A stretch of DNA of 5,009 nucleotides from Fidelibacterota bacterium (lineage in GTDB: Bacteria > Fidelibacterota > Fidelibacteria > Fidelibacterales > Fidelibacteraceae): NCBI GenBank assembly GCA_030620575.1, contig JAUXEL010000120.1, forward strand, positions 1 through 5,009, given 5' to 3'. Position numbers and translations under genes: made by a program. The first letter of the stretch is position 1. Each line of letters starts with the position of its first letter. The notes under the pieces are model-generated. The model searched no databases, was not told the DNA's origin, and saw only the letters and a program-made list of their open reading frames with translations. Below, one piece after another: positions 1 through 4,797 of the stretch.

Positions 1-92
1 AGGAGGCAGGAAACAGTAGACAGTAGTCAGTAGGCAGTAGGCAGGAGTTAGTAGGCAGAAGACAGAAGTTAGAAGACAGGAGGCAGTACTTG
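1..92. repeat. Degenerate purine-rich short tandem repeats, first block
   Basis: This stretch is built from imperfect 7-8 nt units of the form GGCAGTA, GGCAGAA, GACAGAA and AGTTAGA, so the + strand is almost all A and G with isolated C and T. No reading frame or RNA gene is recognisable. A 17-nt segment, CAGAAGTTAGAAGACAG at 63-79, recurs exactly at 347-363, which shows that the blocks in this region share an origin. I infer a dispersed non-coding repeat family. The array may continue beyond the left edge of the window. Confidence 0.75.
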
Positions 93-170
93 CTTGCCAG
101 GCGTAGTCAGCTGAAGTCTCGGCGTAAGCTGAACGAAGACTGGTCCGGCGTAGCCTTGGCGAAAACGGAG
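93..170. repeat. GC-rich repeat block with three GGCGTA motifs
   Basis: A GC-rich island sits between two purine-rich arrays. GGCGTA occurs at 100-105, 121-126 and 147-152, and AGCTGAA at 109-115 and 127-133, giving two to three imperfect units of about 21-26 nt. The segment CTTGCCAGGCGTAGTC (93-108) matches the reverse complement of 453-468 at 14 of 16 positions, so a related copy lies in opposite orientation just before the first gene. It has no coding potential and no transposase. It is probably a short dispersed intergenic element; its function is unknown. Confidence 0.6.
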
Positions 171-232
171 TAGGCAGAAGTTAAAAGGCAGAAGACAAAA
201 GATAAAAGGCAAAAGATAAAAGGAAAATTTAT
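171..232. repeat. Purine-rich short repeats, second block
   Basis: The same kind of units as at 1-92 continue here, shifting towards AAAGGCA and AAAGATAAAAGGC. The 14-mer AAAAGATAAAAGGC at 197-210 recurs exactly at 334-347. Nothing coding is visible. Confidence 0.65.
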
Positions 233-240
233 TCTCCATA

Positions 241-264
241 GCCCCGACCCTTCGGGGGCGAAGG
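241..264. repeat. GC-rich palindromic element with TTCG loop
   Basis: GCCCC at 241-245 is complementary to GGGGC at 255-259. Alternatively, CCC (248-250) pairs with GGG (255-257) around a TTCG tetraloop, extended by C245-G260 and G246-C259 across one mismatch. The sequence also resembles the reverse complement of 433-454 (CTTCGCCCC followed by GA-rich and TCGGG segments). It could form a stem-loop in RNA, but it has no U-tract and no upstream gene in view, so I do not call it a terminator. Confidence 0.45.
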
Positions 265-298
265 AGGAAGATAAAAGTTAAAAAAATAAGAAGTTCTT
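261..298. repeat. Purine-rich spacer between palindrome and hexamer run
   Basis: A short A/G-dominated stretch (GAAGGAGGAAGATAAAAG and following) has the same composition as the flanking arrays. It joins the GC palindrome to the CTCAAC repeats. GGAGG at 263-267 looks like a ribosome binding site, but no start codon with an open frame follows. Confidence 0.4.
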
Positions 299-304
299 CT
301 CTTC

Positions 305-328
305 CTCAACCTCAACCTCAGTCTCAAC
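305..328. repeat. CTCAAC hexamer tandem repeat, four units
   Basis: CTCAAC lies at 305-310, 311-316 and 323-328, with a variant CTCAGT at 317-322. This is a short direct tandem array of period 6, pyrimidine-rich on the + strand and so opposite in strand bias to the purine blocks on both sides. It may vary in copy number through replication slippage. It is not within any reading frame. Confidence 0.75.
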
Positions 329-330
329 CT

Positions 331-380
331 ATAAAAAGATAAAAGGCAGAAGTTAGAAGACAGAAACTTACAGTAGAAGA
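331..380. repeat. Purine-rich short repeats, third block
   Basis: This block carries both longer exact duplicates seen elsewhere: AAAAGATAAAAGGC at 334-347 (also 197-210) and CAGAAGTTAGAAGACAG at 347-363 (also 63-79). The two sit end to end, which suggests recombination or repeated duplication of a common unit. Confidence 0.65.
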
Positions 381-415
381 AAGATCAAATGGATCGATAC
401 AACGAAACACCTAAT

Positions 416-492
416 CGTTTACCGTTCACCCGTCTTCGCCCCGAGGGATCGGGACTACGCCGGGCAGGCGGTTTACGGTTCATGGTTTACAA
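416..492. repeat. TTTAC-GTTCA repeats flanking an inverted GC-rich element
   Basis: TTTACCGTTCACC at 418-430 and TTTACGGTTCATGG at 472-485 are related direct repeats, and TTTACA follows at 486. Between them, 433-468 is an inverted relative of two upstream elements: 433-454 resembles the reverse complement of 241-263, and 453-468 that of 93-108. Any promoter for the first gene must lie in or just after this element. A weak pair TTTACG (472-477) and GATAAC (495-500) at 17-nt spacing exists but is too poor to call. Confidence 0.55.
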
Positions 493-515
493 TAGATAAC
501 GTTTAATTACTTAAT

Positions 516-521
516 AGGAGG
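516..521 (+). promoter_or_regulatory. Strong Shine-Dalgarno site of the cDPG-synthetase-like gene
   Basis: AGGAGG lies 5 nt before the ATG at 527. It fixes that start codon and shows that this organism uses canonical SD pairing, which makes the lack of an exposed SD before rnc noticeable. Confidence 0.85.
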
Positions 522-526
522 TTAAT

Positions 527-1855
527 ATGAAACAAACAAACGTCATTATTATGGGCGCAGCCGGACGCGATTTTCACAATTTTAATACCTTCTTCAGAGG
601 AAATAAGGAATATCATGTTGTTGCATTTACTGCAACGCAGATTCCGGACATTGACGGACGCAAATATCCGTCGGCACTTGCCGGAGATCTTTATCCTGAA
701 GGTATTATGATCTATGACGAATCTATGCTCCCGGAGCTCGTAAAAAAACATGATGTCGATCAGGTTGTGTTTTCATATAGCGATGTTCCTCACGAAGTAG
801 TTATGCATAAAGCAGCATTAGTTAATGCTTGTGGCGCTGATTTCATCATGATGGGCGGAAAACGGACCATGCTCAAATCGACTAAACCCGTTATCGCTAT
901 TAATGCAGTTCGAACCGGATGCGGCAAATCACAGACCACGCGCCGAGTGGTTAACATCTTAAAAGGAATGGGACTGAAAGTTGTTTCCATTCGTCACCCT
1001 ATGCCATATGGCAATCTTGTAGAGCAAGCTGTTCAGCGCTTTGCATGTATTGAAGATTTAAAAAAACACCACTGCACCATTGAAGAAATGGAAGAATATG
1101 AACCTCATATCGCCATGGGCAGTATTATTTACGCAGGAGTAGATTATGAAGCTATTCTGCGTGAAGCGGAAAAAGAGGCAGATATCATCCTCTGGGATGG
1201 AGGTAATAATGATACTTCGTTTTATGATGCTGATATTATCCTTACTGTTGTCGATCCGCATCGTCCCGGCCATGAAGTCTCGTATTATCCGGGTGAAACC
1301 AATCTAAGAATGGCAGACATTGTTGTTATCAATAAAATTGATACTGCCGATAATGAAGACATCGAAATGGTGCGCGGAAACATTCATAACATAAATCCCG
1401 AAGCATTGATCGTTGATGCCGCTTCACCGATCGCGGTGGAAGATCCGGGTGTTATTCGCGATAAAAAGGTACTGGTTGTTGAAGATGGGCCAACACTCAC
1501 TCATGGTGAAATGGAATATGGAGCCGGAATGGTTGCCGCAATTAAATTCGGCGCCTCAGATATTGTTGATCCCCGTCCGTTTGCTGTTGGAAGCATTGCG
1601 AAAACATTTGAGAAGTATCCGGAGATTGGCATTTTACTGCCAGCCATGGGATACGGTGAACAACAAATGAAAGATCTTGAAAATACTATAAATAAAACAG
1701 ACTGCGATGCAGTTATTATTGGTACGCCCATTGATCTGCGACGGGTTATCAAAATTAAAAAACCAACGGTTCGCGTTACCTATGATCTTCAGGAAATCGG
1801 AAAACCCAATTTAGAAGAAATATTGCATAATATGTTTCCAAAAATTAAAAAATAG
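527..1855 (+). CDS. Cyclic 2,3-diphosphoglycerate synthetase-like P-loop GTPase (COG2403)
   Basis: A 442-residue cytoplasmic protein of the COG2403 family. The archaeal members named for it convert 2,3-diphosphoglycerate to the cyclic form using ATP; the role of bacterial members is unsettled, so the specific reaction here is only an inference. An N-terminal Rossmann-like region begins with the family signature MGAAGRDFHNFN (9-20), followed by FTATQIP (34-40), a GR-YP element (44-48) and a YPEGI motif (56-60). The P-loop is RTGCGKSQT (129-137), with K134 and S135 and without the first glycine of a textbook Walker A. ILWDGGNND (221-229) is the Walker B-like strand, and NKID (269-272) is the GTPase-type base-recognition motif. 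The C-terminal part (about 345-442) is a further alpha/beta region with IIGTPIDLRR (397-406). There is no signal peptide or membrane segment. The length is close to that of archaeal cDPG synthetase (about 460 residues). The start is set by AGGAGG 5 nt upstream. ndk follows after 6 nt, so the two are probably co-transcribed. Confidence 0.85.
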   Translation: MKQTNVIIMGAAGRDFHNFNTFFRGNKEYHVVAFTATQIPDIDGRKYPSALAGDLYPEGIMIYDESMLPELVKKHDVDQVVFSYSDVPHEVVMHKAALVNACGADFIMMGGKRTMLKSTKPVIAINAVRTGCGKSQTTRRVVNILKGMGLKVVSIRHPMPYGNLVEQAVQRFACIEDLKKHHCTIEEMEEYEPHIAMGSIIYAGVDYEAILREAEKEADIILWDGGNNDTSFYDADIILTVVDPHRPGHEVSYYPGETNLRMADIVVINKIDTADNEDIEMVRGNIHNINPEALIVDAASPIAVEDPGVIRDKKVLVVEDGPTLTHGEMEYGAGMVAAIKFGASDIVDPRPFAVGSIAKTFEKYPEIGILLPAMGYGEQQMKDLENTINKTDCDAVIIGTPIDLRRVIKIKKPTVRVTYDLQEIGKPNLEEILHNMFPKIKK

Positions 1856-1861
1856 GATAAC

Positions 1862-2260
1862 ATGAAAGAACAAACATTGGCTTTAATTAAGCCCTGCGCT
1901 ATCGCCAAGCATTATCAAGGATTAATAATACATGACATTCTTGAAGCGGGGTTTGAGATCAAAGCAATGAAAATGCTACATCTCACAACAGAAGAGGCTC
2001 GAGCATTTTATGTTGTCCACAAAGAAAAAGACTTTTATGAACCGCTGATCAAATTTATGACCAGCGGTTCAATTATTGCTTTAATCCTGGAAAAACAAAA
2101 TGCGATAGCTGACTATCGGCAACTTATGGGAAAAACTGATCCAAAATCAGCCCTTGAGGGCACTTTGCGTAAAAAATATGCTGTAAATACACGTCATAAT
2201 GCCGTTCATGGGTCAGATAGTTTGGAAAATGCTAAAAAAGAGATTGCCTTTTTCTTTTAA
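1862..2260 (+). CDS. ndk: Nucleoside diphosphate kinase
   Basis: A 132-residue cytoplasmic enzyme that moves the gamma-phosphate from ATP to other NDPs through a phosphohistidine, balancing NTP and dNTP pools. The signature NAVHGSDS (113-120) contains the catalytic His116. Other expected residues are present: ALIKP with K10, Y50, R86 in YRQLMG, T92, R103 in TLRKKYA, and N113. FMTSG (65-69) and the C-terminal IAFFF end also match the family. The length is slightly below the usual 135-150. LEGT (99-102) replaces the common APGT before the arginine. The ATG is preceded by a modest AGGA (1854-1857) that overlaps the TAG stop of the upstream GTPase gene, which suggests translational coupling. The identification is firm. 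Supplying nucleotide for the neighbouring GTPase is only a guess. Confidence 0.95.
   Translation: MKEQTLALIKPCAIAKHYQGLIIHDILEAGFEIKAMKMLHLTTEEARAFYVVHKEKDFYEPLIKFMTSGSIIALILEKQNAIADYRQLMGKTDPKSALEGTLRKKYAVNTRHNAVHGSDSLENAKKEIAFFF
2039..2070 (+). repeat. Inverted repeat inside ndk
   Basis: GAACCGCTG (2039-2047) and CAGCGGTTC (2062-2070) are perfectly complementary, with a further T2038-A2071 pair. Across one A-C mismatch the stem can continue for three more pairs (2049-2051 with 2058-2060), leaving a 6-nt loop. It encodes the conserved region around P61 to S70 of Ndk, so it may be a by-product of coding sequence. An mRNA structure is possible. Confidence 0.4.
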
Positions 2261-2289
2261 AAACATGAAATTACCTTAAATGAGTAATT

Positions 2290-2294
2290 GGAGG
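2290..2294 (+). promoter_or_regulatory. Shine-Dalgarno site that decides the lipoprotein start
   Basis: GGAGG lies 5 nt before the ATG at 2300. An upstream in-frame TTG at 2288 overlaps this SD and has none of its own, so the ATG at 2300 is the start. Starting there also gives a normal lipoprotein signal peptide. Confidence 0.8.
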
Positions 2295-2299
2295 CTCTT

Positions 2300-3157
2300 A
2301 TGAACAAATCCATTAAGTTTGTATTTATGTGCACAGCATTTTTTATGATTATCAGTTGTTCATCAAAACAGACGGTTTTTATTGGTGATACCGTAGATAT
2401 CGAAAATTATACGCGGCCATCAAATATTGTAAAATACCAGTGGTCATTTGATACAAAGCCACCAACTTCACGGCTTGATCCCCGGGATTTTATTCCCTCA
2501 AATTATCACCCAAATGTGACATTTATTCCTGATTCTCCCGGGAGGTATATTGTTCGTTTAACTATGATAAATGCCGAGGGAACTGTCGTCTATAAAAATT
2601 TTATTTATATAGCCGAAGCACAGCCGGATTATTTAACAGCTATTAAAAAACCCAAAAAAGAAAAAACACCGCCATTGTCACCAAAAATTGTTGAAGTACC
2701 CAAGGTAGTTGAAAAAATCGTTCATAAAAAAACCACAATTACAAAAACTCCAAATGAATGGCAGGAAGCTCCTAAACCGGGTGAAAATCCTGAAGGCATA
2801 AAAAAAGAACTGGATTATACGACCAAGTCGGTTACTGAGATCATAAAGGATGACAAATCGACCATCCAGTCTGCTAAAATAATCTCAGAGCCTGATATGC
2901 CTGTATATAAAGTCCCCGAAAACGCTAAATATACCTTACAGGTCTCAAGCTCAACAGTTGAAGCGTTTGCGATTGAATTCCGGGATAAACTTTTGCTGCG
3001 CGGCTATGATGCATTTATTCAGACAGCAGTAATTGACGGTGTAAAACGATACCGTATTCGTGTCGGGCATTATGTAAGCTATGAAAAAGCAAAGATTTTT
3101 CGCCAAACAATGCTGGATAATACTGAGTTTGAACCATGGATAGATAGAATAAAATAA
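2300..3157 (+). CDS. Lipoprotein with PKD-like domain and C-terminal SPOR domain
   Basis: A 285-residue envelope protein. The signal peptide is basic (NKSIK), then hydrophobic (about 6-18), then lipobox IISC with lipidated Cys20. Serines at +2 and +3 predict sorting to the outer membrane rather than retention in the inner membrane. Residues about 25-108 resemble a PKD/Ig-like beta-sandwich: GDTVDI, then YQWSF (46-50), then PDSPGRYIVRLTMINAEG (77-94). Residues about 113-165 form a Lys/Pro/Val-rich linker that could span periplasm (KKPKKEK, VEVPKVVEKIV). The C-terminus (about 209-283) is a SPOR domain: YTLQVSSS, LLLRGYDAF, a basic strand KRYRIRVGHY, and YEKAKIFRQTM. SPOR domains bind glycan strands denuded of stem peptides at division septa. 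I infer a cell-wall-anchored outer-membrane lipoprotein with a division or envelope role. The partner of the PKD-like part is unknown. It lies 39 nt after ndk with its own SD, probably in the same transcript. Confidence 0.8.
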   Translation: MNKSIKFVFMCTAFFMIISCSSKQTVFIGDTVDIENYTRPSNIVKYQWSFDTKPPTSRLDPRDFIPSNYHPNVTFIPDSPGRYIVRLTMINAEGTVVYKNFIYIAEAQPDYLTAIKKPKKEKTPPLSPKIVEVPKVVEKIVHKKTTITKTPNEWQEAPKPGENPEGIKKELDYTTKSVTEIIKDDKSTIQSAKIISEPDMPVYKVPENAKYTLQVSSSTVEAFAIEFRDKLLLRGYDAFIQTAVIDGVKRYRIRVGHYVSYEKAKIFRQTMLDNTEFEPWIDRIK

Positions 3158-3248
3158 CAGTATTTAGCTTATACGGCGCAATTTTATTCTTATAAATTAT
3201 TGAAAAATATATCTAAATAATATTGTCTAAATTTCTGTCTTAAAATAC

Positions 3249-3277
3249 TTGACTAACAGCATTTTCTATTTTATCTT
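3249..3277 (+). promoter_or_regulatory. Candidate sigma70-type promoter for yceD-rpmF
   Basis: TTGACT (3249-3254) and TATCTT (3272-3277) are separated by 17 nt in the AT-rich 128-nt gap after the lipoprotein gene. The -35 matches consensus at 5 of 6 positions and the -10 at 4 of 6. A start about 7 nt downstream would fall at or just before the ATG at 3286, giving a leaderless or nearly leaderless mRNA. The background is so AT-rich that chance is a real alternative. No terminator is visible in 3158-3248. Confidence 0.3.
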
Positions 3278-3285
3278 TGCAGGCT

Positions 3286-3789
3286 ATGAAAATTTTGATA
3301 TCTCATATTTCTGATGATATAACGTTCTTTGACTTTACAGGCAAAAAAGAAGATTTTAATATTCCTACACTCTCTGATGATGTTCAGGTTGATATATCAA
3401 TCTACCATTCGGGAGGCAGTTATAACTCTTCAGGGACAATAAAAACAGGTTTTAAATTAACTTGTGATCGTTGTCTCGGTAAATATGATTTTGATATTAA
3501 TATACCTTTCAATGTCATTTTTACATCTGAAGAAGATGCAATAAAGGATGATCATCTCATGCTTTTATCACCGCAGGATGTTGAAATTAATCTTATGCCT
3601 TATATTCGGGAAACCTTGATCTTACACATACCCTTCAAAAAATTATGTTCTGCCGAATGTAAGGGCTTATGTGCAAAATGTGGTGCAAACCTGAATCATG
3701 AGTTATGCTCCTGTAAAAGAGAACAGTATGATCCAAGATGGGATAAATTGAAAGAATTAAAAAAATCGCTTGAAAATGCGGAGGAATAA
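3286..3789 (+). CDS. yceD: YceD/DUF177 family protein, zinc-ribbon type
   Basis: A 167-residue cytoplasmic protein of the YceD/DUF177 family, which is nearly always encoded just before rpmF and is linked to 23S rRNA/large-subunit accumulation; its biochemical activity is not settled. An N-terminal beta-rich half leads to CDRC (Cys60, Cys63). The C-terminal hallmark region is RETLILHIPF (108-117) followed by Cys121, Cys125, GLCAKCG (127-133, Cys129 and Cys132), NLN, and CSC (Cys141, Cys143). This is the metal-binding-type form of the family, with eight clustered cysteines. The C-terminal tail is charged and helical (DKLKELKKSLENAEE). An in-frame TTG at 3277 could add three residues, but the ATG at 3286 starts at the usual family position. 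Only a weak AGG (3281-3283) precedes it, 2 nt away. It has no gap to rpmF, so the two are surely one transcript. Confidence 0.88.
   Translation: MKILISHISDDITFFDFTGKKEDFNIPTLSDDVQVDISIYHSGGSYNSSGTIKTGFKLTCDRCLGKYDFDINIPFNVIFTSEEDAIKDDHLMLLSPQDVEINLMPYIRETLILHIPFKKLCSAECKGLCAKCGANLNHELCSCKREQYDPRWDKLKELKKSLENAEE
3780..3785 (+). promoter_or_regulatory. Shine-Dalgarno site of rpmF inside the yceD 3' end
   Basis: GGAGGA lies 4 nt before the rpmF ATG and within the last codons of yceD, whose TAA (3787-3789) directly precedes that ATG. This arrangement favours reinitiation or coupling, which suits a protein pair acting on the same ribosomal subunit. Confidence 0.75.
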
Positions 3790-3972
3790 ATGGCCAATCC
3801 AAAAAGCAGAATATCTCACACACGTGGTGCAAAGCGTAGAACACATTACAAATTTAAAGAAGCTGCTGTATCAACTTGTGAGCATTGCGGACAACCGAAA
3901 ATGCCACATCATGTTTGCCCGCATTGCGGTTATTATAAAAATCGTCCGGTAATTACACCAAAAGAAAGTTAA
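3790..3972 (+). CDS. rpmF: 50S ribosomal protein L32 (bL32), zinc-binding form
   Basis: A 60-residue structural protein of the large ribosomal subunit. The N-terminus MANPKSRISHTRGAKRRTHYK is the basic, extended rRNA-binding tail typical of bL32 (usual start M-A-x-P-K). A four-cysteine zinc ribbon follows: C30-x2-C33 and C43-x2-C46, with PHHVCPHCGYY at 39-49 matching the family core. All four cysteines are kept, so this is the C+ (zinc-dependent) form. In bacteria that also hold a cysteine-free paralogue, the two forms are exchanged on zinc limitation; no such paralogue is visible here. Its length and place after yceD are standard. What follows it, rnc rather than plsX, is unusual. Confidence 0.96.
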   Translation: MANPKSRISHTRGAKRRTHYKFKEAAVSTCEHCGQPKMPHHVCPHCGYYKNRPVITPKES

Positions 3973-3975
3973 TTT

Positions 3976-4031
3976 TTGGATAGGTGAAGTATAAAAACGT
4001 GATAAATTGTTTTTATACTTCACTTGTTCAA
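3976..4031 (+). promoter_or_regulatory. Long stem-loop in the rpmF-rnc gap, candidate RNase III autoregulatory site
   Basis: GTGAAGTATAAAAAC (3984-3998) is perfectly complementary to 4009-4023 around the loop GTGATAAATT (3999-4008). Below it the pairing continues without a mismatch from 3976-3983 to 4024-4031, using three G-U wobbles (3979-4028, 3981-4026, 3983-4024). The total is 23 bp, about two turns of dsRNA. The only SD-like sequence in the gap, AGGTGA (3982-3987), lies inside the left arm, and the stem ends 7 nt before the rnc ATG. RNase III is known to control its own mRNA in several bacteria by cutting a leader stem-loop, so this fits (inference). Alternatives are a terminator using TTTTATT after the stem, or a DNA operator; the stem is AU-rich, which disfavours a classical terminator. 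Confidence 0.6.
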
Positions 4032-4038
4032 TTTTATT

Positions 4039-4797
4039 ATGGTTGATATCCTTAATAAAATTAAAACGATTTATTTTTCGTTCTTCCCAAATAAGCCTTA
4101 CCGGCTTGCTAAAAAAGTTTATAATGTATATTCTTATTCTTTTGATGATGAAGACCTGTTAAGGCAGGCTTTTACGCATACCTCTGCAATTGATTACCAG
4201 ACCCAAACCAAGGTTGATTCCTATGAACGGCTGGAATTTCTCGGTGACGCAGTCATCGAAATGATAGTTACCCGCTTTTTATTTGAACAATTCTCGGAAG
4301 CCGCCGAAGGTGAATTAACCCAAATGCGGGCGAAACTTGTAAACCGGACAACTCTGGCTTCAGTATCCAGGGGATTGCATTTCGGACAGTTTTTACTTTT
4401 GGGTAAAAGCGGTGAAAATGACAATTTAAGAAATTCAAGTTCAATTTTATGCGATATATATGAATCTTTTATTGGTGCGCTTTATTTGGATGGCGGTTAT
4501 AAGGCAGCGTATAATTTTACCTATCAAACACTTTTATCCAAACATAAGCGCTTACTGCCGGCTGCAGAAATCCAAAATTATAAGGGAAAATTGCTGGAAT
4601 ATTGCCAACAGCATAATCTGGACATGCCGAAATTTGTCATCACACATGAGGAAGGTCCCGCTCACGGGAAATATTTCGAGATCTCTGTGCTGGTTGGAAA
4701 AGAATGGCTTGGCACAGGAACAGGAACCACAAAAAAAGCCGCCAGTCAACGGGCAGCCAGGCAAGCTCTTTCCACTCTACTTGATTCCGAAGAATAA
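4039..4797 (+). CDS. rnc: Ribonuclease III
   Basis: A 252-residue cytoplasmic endonuclease that cuts double-stranded RNA, including rRNA precursors. The RNase III signature ERLEFLGDAV (63-72) supplies Glu63, Glu66 and Asp70, and CDIYESFIGALYLDGG (138-153) supplies Asp139 and Glu142, so the full magnesium-binding catalytic set is present. A dsRNA-binding domain follows at about 180-247: KGKLLEYCQ, GPAHGKYF (206-213), a GTGTGT loop (225-230) and KKAASQRAARQAL (232-244). The usual KKxAK motif is KKAAS here, losing one basic contact. The N-terminal extension of about 30 residues is typical. The ATG at 4039 is preferred over a TTG at 4024 (five more residues) because the TTG lies within the leader stem. 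Neither start has an SD at normal distance. The gene follows rpmF by 66 nt, and its stop directly touches the stop of the opposing ptsI-like gene. Confidence 0.95.
   Translation: MVDILNKIKTIYFSFFPNKPYRLAKKVYNVYSYSFDDEDLLRQAFTHTSAIDYQTQTKVDSYERLEFLGDAVIEMIVTRFLFEQFSEAAEGELTQMRAKLVNRTTLASVSRGLHFGQFLLLGKSGENDNLRNSSSILCDIYESFIGALYLDGGYKAAYNFTYQTLLSKHKRLLPAAEIQNYKGKLLEYCQQHNLDMPKFVITHEEGPAHGKYFEISVLVGKEWLGTGTGTTKKAASQRAARQALSTLLDSEE

Noticed and set aside
1..380. CRISPR array
   Set aside because: The repeated units are only 6-8 nt and degenerate, without regular 25-40 nt spacers or cas genes. The longer exact duplicates are far apart and irregularly placed.
472..500. Promoter TTTACG-17-GATAAC before the GTPase gene
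   Set aside because: Both boxes match at only 4 of 6 positions, and the -35 lies within a repeated TTTAC-GTTCA unit, so the resemblance is probably incidental.
503..751. Minus-strand open frame over the start of the GTPase gene
   Set aside because: It is fully antisense to well-conserved COG2403 codons, has no SD and has no recognisable domain. Other antisense or out-of-frame openings (790-990, 1058-1273, 1413-1670, 1501-1752, 3635-3844, 4221-4424, 4552-4764) were rejected for the same reason.
2288..2299. TTG start for the SPOR lipoprotein
   Set aside because: The TTG overlaps the SD that serves the ATG at 2300, and the longer form would add acidic residues ahead of the lipoprotein signal.
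2529..2545. CTCCCGGGAG palindrome in the lipoprotein gene
   Set aside because: This is a short palindrome within codons for the conserved PDSPGRY segment; nothing suggests a function beyond coding.
3770..3952. Second + strand frame overlapping rpmF
   Set aside because: The frame at 3790-3972 gives a clear L32 with its zinc ribbon and SD; this one is a shifted shadow without family features.
3976..4038. Intrinsic terminator after rpmF
   Set aside because: There is a U-rich stretch after the stem, but the stem is long and AU-rich with wobbles near its base, and it runs almost into the rnc start. A regulatory processing site is more likely, although termination is not excluded.
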